The notes: a model not told the origin generated them from the letters alone. A DNA stretch of 64,000 bases from Pseudorhodobacter turbinis (GCF_005234135.1 NZ_CP039965.1:186001-250000), one strand, 5' to 3'. Positions 44,062 to 53,618 are shown, numbered from the stretch's first letter. Program-made: numbers and translations.

Positions 44062-44428
44062 ACTGGAAATCACAATCGGGGGCCGCAGCTTCATGGTGGC
44101 CTGCCAAGAAGGCGAGGAGCACTTCTTGCAAACTGCCGCCTCCATGCTCAACAGCGAGGCTGATCCTTTGGTGACGCAGATGGGCCGCTTGCCCGAATCG
44201 CGTATGCTATTGATGGCGGGGCTGATGCTTGCTGATCGAACCGCATCGGTGGAAGATCAGAATCGGGTGCTCAAAGCGCGGGTCGAGGAGCTGGAAAGCC
44301 AGCCTGCGCCGGAACCGCAGCAGGTTGAAATTGCCGTCATTCCGCCACAAATCCCCGAAACCATGGCCGAAATCGCCGCACGGGCAGAGGCTTTGGCCGA
44401 TAAGGTTGAGGAAAAGGTGAAAGCTTAA
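44054..44428 (+). CDS. zapA: Cell division protein ZapA
   Basis: A 124-aa FtsZ-ring-associated protein. The N-terminal fold MAELEITIGGRSFMVACQEG, EEHFLQTAASMLNSEAD and LLMAGLMLADRTASVEDQN is the ZapA domain. A coiled coil and an acidic, Pro-containing tail (QPAPEPQQVEIAVIPPQIPE) follow. ATG 44054 is 9 bases from GAGGAGG; an in-frame GTG at 44048 is too close to it. ZapA crosslinks FtsZ filaments. Confidence 0.92.
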   Translation: MAELEITIGGRSFMVACQEGEEHFLQTAASMLNSEADPLVTQMGRLPESRMLLMAGLMLADRTASVEDQNRVLKARVEELESQPAPEPQQVEIAVIPPQIPETMAEIAARAEALADKVEEKVKA

Positions 44429-44459
44429 GGCCTTCAGTTCACTCAGCTTACTAACGCAT

Positions 44460-44485
44460 AAAGGCAGGCATATTGCCTGCCTTTT
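44460..44485. terminator. Terminator between zapA and grxD
   Basis: AAAGGCAGGC (44460-44469) and GCCTGCCTTT (44475-44484), 5-base loop, with an A-run on the left and T4 on the right. It can serve both converging genes. Confidence 0.83.
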
Positions 44486-44506
44486 CAATACGCTTCACGC
44501 CGTTGC

Positions 44507-44869
44507 TTAGGCGTTTGCTTCACGGATTTTTTTGGCGGCTTCTTTGTTGAAGGGCACGCCTTGGGTTTCCAGCATCTGGTCCAGCTCACCGTTCAATGTC
44601 ATCTCGGTGATGATGTCACAGCCGCCCACAAACTCACCCTTGACGTAAAGCTGGGGGATTGTCGGCCAGTCGGAAAAATCCTTGATGCCTTGACGGATAT
44701 CAGCATTTTCCAGCACGTTCACATCGGAAAATTCTACGCCCATAAAGTTCAAGACACCGGCCACGCGGGAGGAAAAGCCGCATTGTGGCGCGTCTTTGGT
44801 GCCCTTCATGAACAGGACGACAGTATTCGTGTCGATAAGGCCTTGGATCGTTTCTTTTGCGTTTGTCAT
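44507..44869 (-). CDS. grxD: Monothiol glutaredoxin, Grx4/GrxD type
   Basis: A 120-aa CGFS-type glutaredoxin that binds or transfers 2Fe-2S clusters with glutathione. The active site is DAPQCGFSSRV (Cys30). Further motifs are WPTIPQLYVKGEFVGGCDIITEM. Length is typical of the single-domain form. The upstream neighbour in the same direction is a BolA protein; Grx4-BolA heterocomplexes are well known in iron-sulfur cluster trafficking and iron sensing. Confidence 0.95.
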   Translation of the reverse strand: MTNAKETIQGLIDTNTVVLFMKGTKDAPQCGFSSRVAGVLNFMGVEFSDVNVLENADIRQGIKDFSDWPTIPQLYVKGEFVGGCDIITEMTLNGELDQMLETQGVPFNKEAAKKIREANA

Positions 44870-44904
44870 AGTCTGATTTCCTGTTCTTGCGGCGGAAAAG
44901 TTGT

Positions 44905-45147
44905 TTAATCCGGCGCTTTGGTGGTGAGGGCCAATGCGTGCAATTCACCATTCGCGCCGTCCATCTTGCCCTTGAGGCTGGCATAGACCGCGCGCTGCTG
45001 TTGCACGCGGTTCATGCCCTTGAAGCTTGCGTCAATCACCTCTGCGGCCCAGTGGTTTCCGTCACCGGCAAGGTCGGTAATGGTGATCTGCGCATCCGGG
45101 AAACTGTCCCGGATCAGATTTTCGATGTCCTGCGCTTGCATTGGCAT
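44905..45147 (-). CDS. BolA family protein
   Basis: An 80-aa protein with the BolA fold: the N-terminal helix DIENLIRDSFPDAQITITDL, the HWAAEVIDASFKGMNRVQQQR motif and the tail MDGANGELHALALTTK. His in GDGNHW and His in ELHAL are candidate ligands for a cluster shared with glutaredoxin. AGGAG lies 7 bases before ATG 45147. The gap to grxD is 35 bases, so co-transcription is likely. Confidence 0.92.
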   Translation of the reverse strand: MPMQAQDIENLIRDSFPDAQITITDLAGDGNHWAAEVIDASFKGMNRVQQQRAVYASLKGKMDGANGELHALALTTKAPD

Positions 45148-45183
45148 AAGAATTCTCCTGTCTTCACGTTCAATCTAGGCGGG

Positions 45184-45226
45184 GGGGCGCAATGCTTCAA
45201 GGCGCATGTCCACCAGCATTGCCCCC
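45184..45226 (-). terminator. Long hairpin between purL and bolA
   Basis: GCAATGCT (45189-45196) and AGCATTGC (45215-45222) pair perfectly and are extended by G-rich and C-rich arms with one bulge. It lies 10 bases after the purL stop. There is no clear T-run, so it may be a weak terminator or a processing signal. Confidence 0.45.
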
Positions 45227-45236
45227 TGCCAAAGAA

Positions 45237-47399
45237 TTACCCGTCAATTGCGCGCTCAAAAGCCGTCCGGTAAAGGGTTGAAAGCTCTGCAAGGTTTGTG
45301 GAAACCGATCCGAAACAAACACTCTCCCCGCCAAACTGCCCGACTTGTTTAACCGGCACGCCGGCCTTTTCGCCCGCAGCAATCAGCGCAGCCGCATCAG
45401 CCACATCACAGGCAACCAAATAGCGCGCCTGATCTTCGGCAAAGAGCGTGGTCACGGATTCGCTTTCCAACCACAAGCCAAGCTTGGCAGCCTCGGCCAT
45501 CTCAAAGGCGGCCAAACCAAGCCCGCCATCGCTTAGATCGGTGGCAGCATGGAGCAAGGCTTTGTTTTCGCGCAGAAACTCACCATGTTTACGCTCTGCC
45601 ACAAGGTCTACTGGTGGGGCGTCGCCACCCTCAATTCCAAAGGCCTCAACCAGCAAGGCAGACTGGCCCATATGGCCCCGGGTTTCCCCGATGACCAGCG
45701 CCATATCACCGTTTTGGGGCAGGCCAGAGATCATATCTTCGGCGCAGGCCAAAAGCCCAACTGCGCCGATCGTCGGCGTGGGCAGAATACCGGTGCCATC
45801 GGTTTCATTATAAAGCGAGACGTTGCCCGATACGATCGGCATATCGAGGGCTGCAACCGCCTCACCGATACCTTTGATCGCGCCAACAAGCTGGCCCATA
45901 ATCTCGGGCTTCTCAGGATTGCCGAAGTTAAGGTTATCCGTCGACGCCAAGGGCGTGGCCCCCAGCGCACAAAGGTTGCGGTAGGCCTCGGCCACGGCTT
46001 GCTTGCCGCCCTCAAAGGGGTTGGCCATGACATAGCGCGGTGTCACATCGCTGGTAAAGGCCAGTAGTTTTTGCGTGTCATGCACCCGCACCACACCGGC
46101 CCCAAGGCCCGGTGCGCGCACGGTATCAGCCATAACCATGCTGTCATATTGTTCATAGACCCATGCTTTATGTGCATAGTTCGGGCTGCCGATCAGGGCG
46201 CGCAGTGCATCCATCGGGCTGATTTTCGGGATATTTCCCAATGGCTTGGCGGCAGGCGTTTCCACCCACGGCCGGTCATACTCCGGCGCGGATGATGCCA
46301 GCTTTGACAGCGGCAGATCCGCCACCACGTCGTTGCCGTGCAAGATCAGGAAGCGATCCTCGGGGATGGTTTCCCCGACAATGGCAAAATCCAGATCCCA
46401 TTTCACAAATACGGCCCGGGCCTCTGCCTCTAGCTCGGGATTGAGGACCATGAGCATGCGTTCTTGTGATTCCGAGAGCATCATCTCATAGGCCGTCATA
46501 TTGGCTTCGCGCTGCGGCACGTCATTAAGCTGCAGCTTGATGCCCAGCTTGCCTTTGTCGCCCATTTCCACCGCCGAGCAGGTCAGGCCAGCGGCCCCCA
46601 TATCTTGGATGGAGATCACGGCACCGGTTGCCATCAGCTCCAAGCAGGCCTCCAGCAGGCGTTTTTCGGTGAAGGGGTCGCCAACTTGCACGGTGGGGCG
46701 TTTTTCCTCGATCGTGTCGTCGAATTCGGCCGATGCCATCGTGGCACCGCCAACGCCGTCACGCCCGGTTTTTGCACCCAGATAAACAACAGGCATGCCC
46801 ACGCCCGAGGCGACGGAGTAAAAGATCTTATCCGCATCCGCCAAACCTGCGGCAAAGGCATTCACAAGGCAGTTGCCGTTATAGCTGCTGTGGAAACGGA
46901 CCTCACCGCCGATGGTCGGCACGCCAAAAGCGTTGCCATAGCTGCCGACGCCTTCGACCACACCCTTGACCAAATGCGCGGTCTTGGGGTGGGAGGGCAG
47001 GCCAAAGCTCAGCGCGTTCATCGCGGCAATCGGGCGGGCACCCATGGTGAACACATCGCGCAAAATGCCGCCGACACCTGTCGCGGCACCCTCGTGGGGT
47101 TCAATATAAGAGGGGTGGTTGTGGCTTTCCATCTTGAAGATCACAGCCTGACCATCGCCGATATCTACAACGCCCGCGTTCTCTCCGGGGCCGCAAATCA
47201 CCTGAGGGCCGGTGGTGGGCAGGGTGCGCAGCCATTTCTTGGAGGATTTGTAAGAGCAATGCTCATTCCACATGGCAGAAAAGATGCCAAGTTCGGTGAA
47301 GCTCGGCTCTCTTCCGATAATCTCCAGAAGGCGATCATATTCATCGGGCTTGAGGCCGTGTGCGGCGATCAGTTCTGGCGTGATTGCGGGTTCGGTCAT
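45237..47399 (-). CDS. purL: Phosphoribosylformylglycinamidine synthase subunit PurL (small-type)
   Basis: A 720-aa ATP-dependent enzyme of purine synthesis that works with PurS and PurQ. Family motifs: [46 protein letters not shown] (split as [11 protein letters not shown] and [11 protein letters not shown]), FMSYNGNC-like [32 protein letters not shown] and the second half [23 protein letters not shown] 47399 ([20 protein letters not shown]) has GGGGAA upstream. The longer frame to 47465 is not family-like. Confidence 0.95.
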   Translation of the reverse strand: MTEPAITPELIAAHGLKPDEYDRLLEIIGREPSFTELGIFSAMWNEHCSYKSSKKWLRTLPTTGPQVICGPGENAGVVDIGDGQAVIFKMESHNHPSYIEPHEGAATGVGGILRDVFTMGARPIAAMNALSFGLPSHPKTAHLVKGVVEGVGSYGNAFGVPTIGGEVRFHSSYNGNCLVNAFAAGLADADKIFYSVASGVGMPVVYLGAKTGRDGVGGATMASAEFDDTIEEKRPTVQVGDPFTEKRLLEACLELMATGAVISIQDMGAAGLTCSAVEMGDKGKLGIKLQLNDVPQREANMTAYEMMLSESQERMLMVLNPELEAEARAVFVKWDLDFAIVGETIPEDRFLILHGNDVVADLPLSKLASSAPEYDRPWVETPAAKPLGNIPKISPMDALRALIGSPNYAHKAWVYEQYDSMVMADTVRAPGLGAGVVRVHDTQKLLAFTSDVTPRYVMANPFEGGKQAVAEAYRNLCALGATPLASTDNLNFGNPEKPEIMGQLVGAIKGIGEAVAALDMPIVSGNVSLYNETDGTGILPTPTIGAVGLLACAEDMISGLPQNGDMALVIGETRGHMGQSALLVEAFGIEGGDAPPVDLVAERKHGEFLRENKALLHAATDLSDGGLGLAAFEMAEAAKLGLWLESESVTTLFAEDQARYLVACDVADAAALIAAGEKAGVPVKQVGQFGGESVCFGSVSTNLAELSTLYRTAFERAIDG

Positions 47400-47531
47400 G
47401 GCAATTCCCCATCGGCTCATTGTTGCCGCGTCCATATGGCAAACTGCGGTCAAGGGGAAGTGCAAAGGACGGCCGCAACGTCGGATATGCGCTATTTGCC
47501 GAAGGAAAAGCCGGTTTGTGCGGCGGCGGGC

Positions 47532-47613
47532 AAAAAAAAGGGCCGAGCTAACGCTCGGCCAAGTCCAACAGGGAGGTATGAAAGTGACAAGAGCTAGTCA
47601 TTGCCGCTTCCAT
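47532..47613 (-). ncRNA. Candidate small RNA, about 80 nt
   Basis: No gene is seen in 47400-47735. A minus-strand promoter (47648-47620) predicts a start near 47613. A strong terminator (stem 47560-47553 with 47548-47541, GTTA loop, T8 at 47539-47532) ends an RNA of about 80 nt. It carries a CCTCCC stretch (47576-47571) that could pair with Shine-Dalgarno sequences. Open frames inside it are very short. It could alternatively be the 3' end of the upstream LysR transcript. Confidence 0.55.
47541..47560 (-). terminator. Strong terminator of the candidate small RNA
   Basis: On the minus strand GGCCGAGC-GTTA-GCTCGGCC is a perfect 8-bp stem, followed by C and eight T (47539-47532). It is the longest T-run among the terminators seen here, yet no annotated gene ends next to it. 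Confidence 0.88.
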
Positions 47614-47619
47614 GAGGTT

Positions 47620-47648
47620 CAGATAGGCCCGCAACCTTGGCCGTGCAA
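47620..47648 (-). promoter_or_regulatory. Promoter of the candidate small RNA
   Basis: TTGCAC (47648-47643), exactly 17 bases, TATCTG (47625-47620), on the minus strand. The -35 is identical to the one found before ssrA. Confidence 0.5.
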
Positions 47649-47735
47649 GGGGTTTGGCTGCCTGTGTGTTGAATGGCCGCTATGTGTTTATTGCATAGCT
47701 GGGTCGGGCTCGGGGAAATGCGCAGCAACTGCGGA

Positions 47736-48647
47736 TCAGGCCTTCACCTCTTCCAGTTCACGCTGCTGTTTGCGGTAGGCGAAAATTTCTTCGGTTACGA
47801 AATCCCGAAAAGCCGCGACACGCTTGGAGGTGCGCAGCTCTTCCGGATAGGCAAGGAATACCGGAACCTCACCTGATTCTATCTCGGGCAGAACGCGCAC
47901 GAGGTTGGGGAAATCCTCGGTCAGGTAATCCGGCAGTACGCCGATGCCCAGATGCGACAAGACCCCCTGCAGAACCCCGAAGTAATTGTTCACGGTCAGC
48001 AAGGACGGGATGTCATAGGCCAGAATTTTCTGGGTCAGTGAGGCACCTGCCGCAACCTGTGCGGCGGCGGTATTCTGGCAAATCAGGCGATGTTGGGAGA
48101 AGTCCTCAATCACGTCTATCGGGCCCGCCTGCGCAAGATATTCCGGGGTTGCATAAAGCCGCATCCGGATGTTCATCAGACGCCGCCGGATCAGATCGGC
48201 CTGATTGGGTTCTTTCATGCGAATGGCCACATCAGCCTCTCGCATCGGTAGATCAAGCACGCGTTCCTCAAGCATCAGGTGGATTTTCAGCCCGGGGTAT
48301 TTGGCGTAAAGCTTGGGCAAGCGCGGGGCGAGCCAGAGGGTGCCGAAGCCCGTAGCTGTGGTGACGCGCAATTCGCCGAACACGCCATCCTCACTGTCGC
48401 GGATCCGTGCGGCCGTCGTTTCTAGTCGTTTGACCATGGATTTTGTCGCATCAAACAAGAGCTCGCCTTGCTCTGTCAGGATGAGACCACGGGCATGGCG
48501 GTGGAAAAGCGTGACGTTCAGGCTTTCTTCAAGCGAGCGCACCTGCCGCGATACGGCGGATTGCGACAGGTGTAGTACATCACCAGCATGGGTCAGGCTG
48601 CCAGCATCGGCAACCGCGTGAAATATTCTTAATTTATCCCAATCCAT
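47736..48647 (-). CDS. LysR-family regulator divergent from the indolepyruvate oxidoreductase
   Basis: A 303-aa regulator. Helix-turn-helix: MDWDKLRIFHAVADAGSLTH then LHLSQSAVSRQVRSLEESL. The effector domain follows (LRVTTATGFGTLWLAPRLPK, VLDLPMREADVAIRM). Start ATG 48647 gives the canonical N-terminus with GGAAGAG upstream; the extension to 48689 does not. It shares a 160-base spacer with the divergent fused oxidoreductase, which is its likely target. About 120 bases after its stop begins the candidate small RNA, with no terminator before it. Confidence 0.9.
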   Translation of the reverse strand: MDWDKLRIFHAVADAGSLTHAGDVLHLSQSAVSRQVRSLEESLNVTLFHRHARGLILTEQGELLFDATKSMVKRLETTAARIRDSEDGVFGELRVTTATGFGTLWLAPRLPKLYAKYPGLKIHLMLEERVLDLPMREADVAIRMKEPNQADLIRRRLMNIRMRLYATPEYLAQAGPIDVIEDFSQHRLICQNTAAAQVAAGASLTQKILAYDIPSLLTVNNYFGVLQGVLSHLGIGVLPDYLTEDFPNLVRVLPEIESGEVPVFLAYPEELRTSKRVAAFRDFVTEEIFAYRKQQRELEEVKA

Positions 48648-48745
48648 CCCGGTACTCTTCCTTATTTCGCGTAGAATACCACGACCCACACCAACTATCG
48701 ACTGTGATTGGTGAATAAAGGGTTAATCTGGGTAAATAATTCCGC

Positions 48746-48774
48746 TTGGTAGGTCATATGTTTTGACCTATATT
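48746..48774 (+). promoter_or_regulatory. Promoter and operator of the indolepyruvate oxidoreductase gene
   Basis: TTGGTA (48746-48751), 17 bases, TATATT (48769-48774). The spacer is filled by a perfect inverted repeat TAGGTCA (48750-48756) and TGACCTA (48764-48770). A protein bound there would block RNA polymerase, so repression is expected. Confidence 0.6.
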
Positions 48775-48807
48775 GGGGGTCTATAAGCATTTGCGGGGAG
48801 GTGTGCC

Positions 48808-51800
48808 ATGACCAAGCATGAGGTTTCATTGAATGACCGGCTGGATTTAACCAAATCGCCGGTGCTTATGAACGGGACGCAGGCGCTGGTGCGGCTGATG
48901 CTGATGCAAAAGGCGCGCGATACGGCGGCGGGGCTTAACACGGCGGGCTTGGTGACGGGGTATCGCGGGTCGCCGCTGGGTGCGGTGGACCAGCAGATGA
49001 TGCGCGCGGAAAAAACACTGCAGGCCGCCGATATCACCTTTCAGCCGGGCTTGAATGAGGATCTGGCCGCGACCGCGATCTGGGGCTCGCAGCAGGCAGA
49101 GCTGCGCGGGCAAGGGCGTTTTGACGGTGTGTTCGGCCTTTGGTACGGCAAGGGGCCGGGGGTGGATCGCTCGGGTGATGTGATGCGCCACGCCAACCTT
49201 GCGGGCACCTCGCGTCATGGCGGTGTGATTATGGCCTTGGGTGATGACCATACGGGCGAAAGCTCCACCACTTGCCATCAGTCGGAATGGGCAGCGGTGG
49301 ACGCCTCAATTCCGGTTATCTCGCCGGCAGGGGTGCAGGAGATTCTTGACTACGGGCTGTACGCCTATGCTTTGTCACGGTTTTCCGGCCTTTGGACTGG
49401 CTTGAAATTGATGAAAGACACGGTCGAGGCGACAAGCGTGGTGGATGCGCGGCTTGATCGGATGCAGTTTGTGGTCCCCGATTTCGCGATGCCGCCGGGG
49501 GGGCTTAACATTCGCCTTGCCGACCATTGGGTGCCGCAGGAAGAGCGTTTGGTGAATCACAAACGCTTTGCTGCCGAGGCGTTTTCACGCGCCAATGGTA
49601 TGGATCGCCGGGTTTGGGGCAAGCCGGGGGCGAAGATCGGGCTGGTTGCTGCGGGCAAGAACTGGCTGGATCTGGTTCATGCGCTGTCGCTGCTGGGGAT
49701 TGATGAGGCCGAGGCCGAGCGGCTTGGCATCACCACCTATAAGGTCGGGCAGCCTTGGCCTTTGGATATGCACAGCTTTCACGACTGGGCCGACGGGTTG
49801 GACCTGATCATCGTGGTCGAGGAGAAGCGCAAGCTGATCGAGGTGCAGATCAAGGAATCGATTTTCGATGACCGGCGCGGGCGACGTGTTTGGGGCGGGC
49901 GCAAGGGTTCGCCTGAGGCGGAGGTGCTGTTTCCGGTGCCGATGTCGCTGGATCCGGTGATGATCGCGCGTAAGCTGGGCGGGATATTTGTTGACGAAGG
50001 ACGCGGCACAGACAGGTTGAAGGACGCCTTGCAACGTCTTGATCAGGTAACGAAATCCGACAATGCCGAGGATATCGCTGCGCGTTTGCCTTATTTTTGT
50101 TCGGGCTGTCCGCATAACACCTCCACGCTCTTGCCTGAGGGTGCGCGTGCGGGGGGCGGCATCGGCTGTCATACCATGGCGCTCTGGATGGATCGCGGGA
50201 CGTCAGGGCTGACGCAGATGGGCGGCGAGGGCATGTCTTGGGTCGGCGAAGCGCCGTTTTCCAAGACCGAACATGTGTTCCAGAACCTTGGCGACGGCAC
50301 CTATAACCACTCGGGCATTCTTGCCATTCGTGGGGCCTTGGCCGCGGGAACCAATATCACCTATAAAATCCTGTATAATGATGCCGTTGCCATGACCGGC
50401 GGTCAGGATAATGAGGGCGATCTGGATGCTTACCGTATCGTCGCAGAGGTGCAGGCCATGGGCGTGCAAAATATCGCGGTGGTCTATGATCCGAAACAGG
50501 CGGTGAACCTGTCGCTCTTTCCTTCGTCGGTGCAAAAATACACCCGTGATGCGATTATTGAGGTGCAAGAGAAGTTTAGCAAGATCAAAGGTGTATCCGT
50601 CATTGTTTACATCCAGACCTGTGCGGCCGAAAAGCGGCGTCGTCGCAAGCGCGGGTTGTTTCCTGATCCGGACAAGCGAGTGTTTATCAATACCGATATT
50701 TGCGAAGGCTGTGGGGATTGCGGGGTGCAGTCGAACTGTGTGTCGATTGTTCCAGTGGAAACCGAATTGGGTCGCAAACGGGCAATTGATCAATCATCCT
50801 GCAACAAGGATTATTCATGTGTTTCAGGGTTTTGCCCGTCATTCCTAACGTTAGAGGGTGCAAGGATTAAAAGGGCCGCGACTGCGCAGATTGATCTACC
50901 CGATTTGCCGGATCCGGTTTTGCCGTTGATAAACGGGACCTATAACGTGGTGATTACAGGCGTTGGCGGAACGGGCGTTGTGACGGTCGGCGCGATCTTG
51001 GCGATGGCGGCGCATGTTGATGGCAAGGGCGCGGGGATGATGGAAATGGCGGGGCTGGCCCAAAAGGGCGGTGCGGTGCATATCCATTGCCGCCTTGCCG
51101 AAAGCCCCGCTGATATTTCCGCCATCCGCGTGGCTGTGGGCGAGGCCGATGCCGTGATTGGCGGTGATCTGGTGGTGAGCGCGGGGGCAAAGACGCTTGG
51201 GCTGATGACAACGGGCCGCACAGGCGCTGTGGTCAACAGCCATGAGATTATCACCGGAGAGTTCACGCAAAATACAGAATTTAGGATACCTTCCGATAGG
51301 TTGCAGCTTTCTCTTGAGGCACGACTAAATTCACGGGTGGCGTTTTTCGATGCGACCGAATTGGCGCGGGCGACGCTGGGCGATAGCATCTACTCCAACA
51401 TGTTGGTCTTTGGGGCCGCGTGGCAACAGGGCCTTATTCCTTTGTCGCTGGAGGCTATTTCTGCGGCGATCACATTGAATGGTGCGGGCCCGGAACGGAA
51501 CTTGCGGGCGTTTTCCTTGGGGCGTTGGGCCGTTTCTTATCCCGATGCGGTGGCGAAAATCCTTGCGCCTGAGGTGGCTGATGCCGCCGATCCCATCGCG
51601 TTCCGCCTTGCGCATCTGCGTGATTACGGCGATGCCGAGCGTGTCGCCAAGTTTGAGAAACTGGTTGAGGAAGCGCCAGAGACCTTAAAATTAAGCGTGG
51701 CAAAAGGCTATCATAAGCTACTGGCAATCAAGGATGAATATGAGGTGGCGCGCCTTCATCTCGACAGCGTAGAGAAAGCGAGGAATGAGTTTGACGGAGA

Positions 51801-52203
51801 GTTGAAGCCGACCTTCCATCTGGCGCCTCCTTTCCTGCCGGGGCGCGATGCCTTGGGGCGGCCGAAAAAGCGCGCTTTCGGGCCGTGGATTGTGCCTTTG
51901 TTCCGGATGCTGGTTCGCATGCGTGCCCTGCGGGGTAAATGGTATGACCCCTTTGGCCAATCGGTAGAGCGGCGGATGGAACATGCGCTGATCGCGGAGT
52001 ATGAGGCCGATATGCATGAGGTGTTTAATAGCTTTAATCCGGAGAAATCACATATTGCCAAGGCATTGGCAGAACTCCCTCTGACAATACGGGGCTTTGG
52101 GCCGGTCAAACATGCAAATGCGCTGAAGGCTGCCGAGACACGGGCGCAATTGCTTGCAGATTGGCGCAAGGGCTTGGATGGTCCGTTGCAGGCAGCGGAA
52201 TAA
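48808..52203 (+). CDS. Indolepyruvate ferredoxin oxidoreductase, fused alpha-beta-gamma form
   Basis: A 1131-aa fusion that oxidatively decarboxylates aryl-pyruvates to aryl-acetyl-CoA with ferredoxin as acceptor. Domain order: an N-terminal pyrimidine-binding TPP domain (LVTGYRGSPLGAVDQQM), then CSGCPHNTSTLLPEG and the PP-binding TPP domain, a two-cluster ferredoxin-like domain (CEGCGDCGVQSNCVSI then CNKDYSCVSGFCPSF), the gamma domain (GVGGTGVVTVGAILAMAAHV) and a ~250-residue C-terminal extension as in large proteobacterial homologues. A GGGGAGG box precedes the ATG. A LysR gene is divergent. It probably serves aromatic amino acid catabolism. Confidence 0.93.
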   Translation: MTKHEVSLNDRLDLTKSPVLMNGTQALVRLMLMQKARDTAAGLNTAGLVTGYRGSPLGAVDQQMMRAEKTLQAADITFQPGLNEDLAATAIWGSQQAELRGQGRFDGVFGLWYGKGPGVDRSGDVMRHANLAGTSRHGGVIMALGDDHTGESSTTCHQSEWAAVDASIPVISPAGVQEILDYGLYAYALSRFSGLWTGLKLMKDTVEATSVVDARLDRMQFVVPDFAMPPGGLNIRLADHWVPQEERLVNHKRFAAEAFSRANGMDRRVWGKPGAKIGLVAAGKNWLDLVHALSLLGIDEAEAERLGITTYKVGQPWPLDMHSFHDWADGLDLIIVVEEKRKLIEVQIKESIFDDRRGRRVWGGRKGSPEAEVLFPVPMSLDPVMIARKLGGIFVDEGRGTDRLKDALQRLDQVTKSDNAEDIAARLPYFCSGCPHNTSTLLPEGARAGGGIGCHTMALWMDRGTSGLTQMGGEGMSWVGEAPFSKTEHVFQNLGDGTYNHSGILAIRGALAAGTNITYKILYNDAVAMTGGQDNEGDLDAYRIVAEVQAMGVQNIAVVYDPKQAVNLSLFPSSVQKYTRDAIIEVQEKFSKIKGVSVIVYIQTCAAEKRRRRKRGLFPDPDKRVFINTDICEGCGDCGVQSNCVSIVPVETELGRKRAIDQSSCNKDYSCVSGFCPSFLTLEGARIKRAATAQIDLPDLPDPVLPLINGTYNVVITGVGGTGVVTVGAILAMAAHVDGKGAGMMEMAGLAQKGGAVHIHCRLAESPADISAIRVAVGEADAVIGGDLVVSAGAKTLGLMTTGRTGAVVNSHEIITGEFTQNTEFRIPSDRLQLSLEARLNSRVAFFDATELARATLGDSIYSNMLVFGAAWQQGLIPLSLEAISAAITLNGAGPERNLRAFSLGRWAVSYPDAVAKILAPEVADAADPIAFRLAHLRDYGDAERVAKFEKLVEEAPETLKLSVAKGYHKLLAIKDEYEVARLHLDSVEKARNEFDGELKPTFHLAPPFLPGRDALGRPKKRAFGPWIVPLFRMLVRMRALRGKWYDPFGQSVERRMEHALIAEYEADMHEVFNSFNPEKSHIAKALAELPLTIRGFGPVKHANALKAAETRAQLLADWRKGLDGPLQAAE

Positions 52204-52278
52204 TCGGGGTCTTTCACACCGGCGCGCGCAGGCGTATGGTCGCCCAAATGGAGCAACTCCAGACACGAGGGCGATTAT

Positions 52279-53091
52279 ATGGCGGTTGGGGTTTTCGACA
52301 GCGGGCTTGGCGGATTGACGGTGCTGGATGCGCTGATGAAACATATGCCGGATCAGGCGTTTATCTATTTGGGCGATAACGCGAATGCGCCTTATGGTAC
52401 CCGCACATCCGACGATATTTTCGACCTGACCTGTGCCGCGACCGAACGGCTGTGGGAAGAGGGCTGCGATCTGGTAGTCTTGGCTTGCAACACGGCCTCG
52501 GCGGCGGCGCTCAAGCGAATGCAGGAAACTTGGTTGCCCAGTGACAAGCGGGTTTTGGGTGTTTTCGTGCCGATGATCGAGGCGGTGACCGAGCGCCAAT
52601 GGGGCGATAACTCGCCGCCGCGAGAGGTCGACGTAAAGCATATCGCGCTTTTCGCAACGCCCGCCACAGTGGCCAGCCGCGCCTTCCAGCGCGAACTGGC
52701 TTACCGCGCCATCGGTGTCGATGTGGAGGCGCAGCCCTGTGGTGGGCTTGTCGATGCGCTGGAGCAGGGCGACGAAATGCTGGCCGAGGCTTTGGTGCGA
52801 TCGCATGTTGAGGCCCTTATGCGGCGGATGCCTGCACCGGATGCGGCAGTTCTTGGGTGTACGCATTTCCCCTTGGTGGAAAAAGCCTTTGCCGAAGCTT
52901 TGGGGCCAAGCGTAAAAGTGTTTTCACAACCCAATTTGGTTGCCGCCGCCTTGTCGGATTATCTGGAACGTCATCCGGAGATGCGTGGCGCGGGCAAAGA
53001 AACACGGTTTTTGACCACTGGCGATCCGGTGCGGGTTGGCAATAAGGCCACCCAGTTCCTGCGCCGCAAAATAGGTTTTGAAGCAGCCTAA
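52279..53091 (+). CDS. murI: Glutamate racemase
   Basis: The product (270 aa) supplies D-glutamate for peptidoglycan. The two catalytic cysteines are in [11 protein letters not shown] and [10 protein letters not shown]. The N-terminal [17 protein letters not shown] and [13 protein letters not shown] motifs are diagnostic. It is a cytosolic enzyme starting 75 bases after the oxidoreductase gene, without an obvious terminator between them. Confidence 0.95.
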   Translation: MAVGVFDSGLGGLTVLDALMKHMPDQAFIYLGDNANAPYGTRTSDDIFDLTCAATERLWEEGCDLVVLACNTASAAALKRMQETWLPSDKRVLGVFVPMIEAVTERQWGDNSPPREVDVKHIALFATPATVASRAFQRELAYRAIGVDVEAQPCGGLVDALEQGDEMLAEALVRSHVEALMRRMPAPDAAVLGCTHFPLVEKAFAEALGPSVKVFSQPNLVAAALSDYLERHPEMRGAGKETRFLTTGDPVRVGNKATQFLRRKIGFEAA

Positions 53092-53174
53092 AGCCTGCTA
53101 CGATACGCCCCATGCCCTCATGCGCCAAATGTGGTAAGCTTGGGCGTGAACGCATGCACAGTGGTGGTAACAAG

Positions 53175-53618
53175 ATGAAAAGCCTAAAAAAGAAACGCCG
53201 GATTCAAGTTATTCTGTTGGCTTTTATAGCGCTCGGCCTTTCTACGGGACTTATCGGCTATGCGATGCGGGATGGAATCAATTTCTTTCGCGCCCCTGCG
53301 CAGGTGATGGCAGACCCGCCGGCCGCCACTGAAACCTTCCGTCTGGGCGGATTGGTGGAGGAAAACTCTTTGGTGCGCGGGCAGGGTGAAACCATTACCT
53401 TTCGCGTGACGGATGGGGCCGCGACCGTGCCCGTTGCCTTTACCGGTATCCTGCCCGATCTTTTCGCTGAAAATCAGGGTATGATCGGCACTGGAAAGCT
53501 GGTTGACGGTGTCTTCATTGCCAGCGAAATCCTTGCCAAGCATGACGAAACCTATATGCCCAAAGAGGTGATGGACGCGCTGAAGGATCAAGGTGTTTAC
53601 CAAGCACCGAGCGGTTGA
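53175..53618 (+). CDS. ccmE: Cytochrome c maturation heme chaperone CcmE
   Basis: A 147-aa membrane-anchored periplasmic protein that carries heme to the CcmFH lyase. N-terminal KSLKKKRRIQVILLAFIALG gives a cytoplasmic basic end and one transmembrane helix. The beta-barrel follows (FRLGGLVEENSLVRGQGETI, VPVAFTGILPDLFAENQGMI). The covalent heme-binding His123 and the axial Tyr127 are in LAKHDETYMPKEV. ATG 53175 gives the family N-terminus; an earlier in-frame start at 53112 does not. No other ccm gene is in the window. Confidence 0.95.
   Translation: MKSLKKKRRIQVILLAFIALGLSTGLIGYAMRDGINFFRAPAQVMADPPAATETFRLGGLVEENSLVRGQGETITFRVTDGAATVPVAFTGILPDLFAENQGMIGTGKLVDGVFIASEILAKHDETYMPKEVMDALKDQGVYQAPSG

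Noticed and set aside
44429..44506. 6S RNA downstream of zapA
   Set aside because: The gap is only 78 bases and is filled by a terminator; there is no room for a 6S structure.
47578..47778. 66-codon Cys-rich frame on the plus strand after a GGGAGG box
   Set aside because: The box is only one base from the ATG, the frame is antisense to the end of the LysR gene, and the minus strand has a better explanation (promoter plus terminator).
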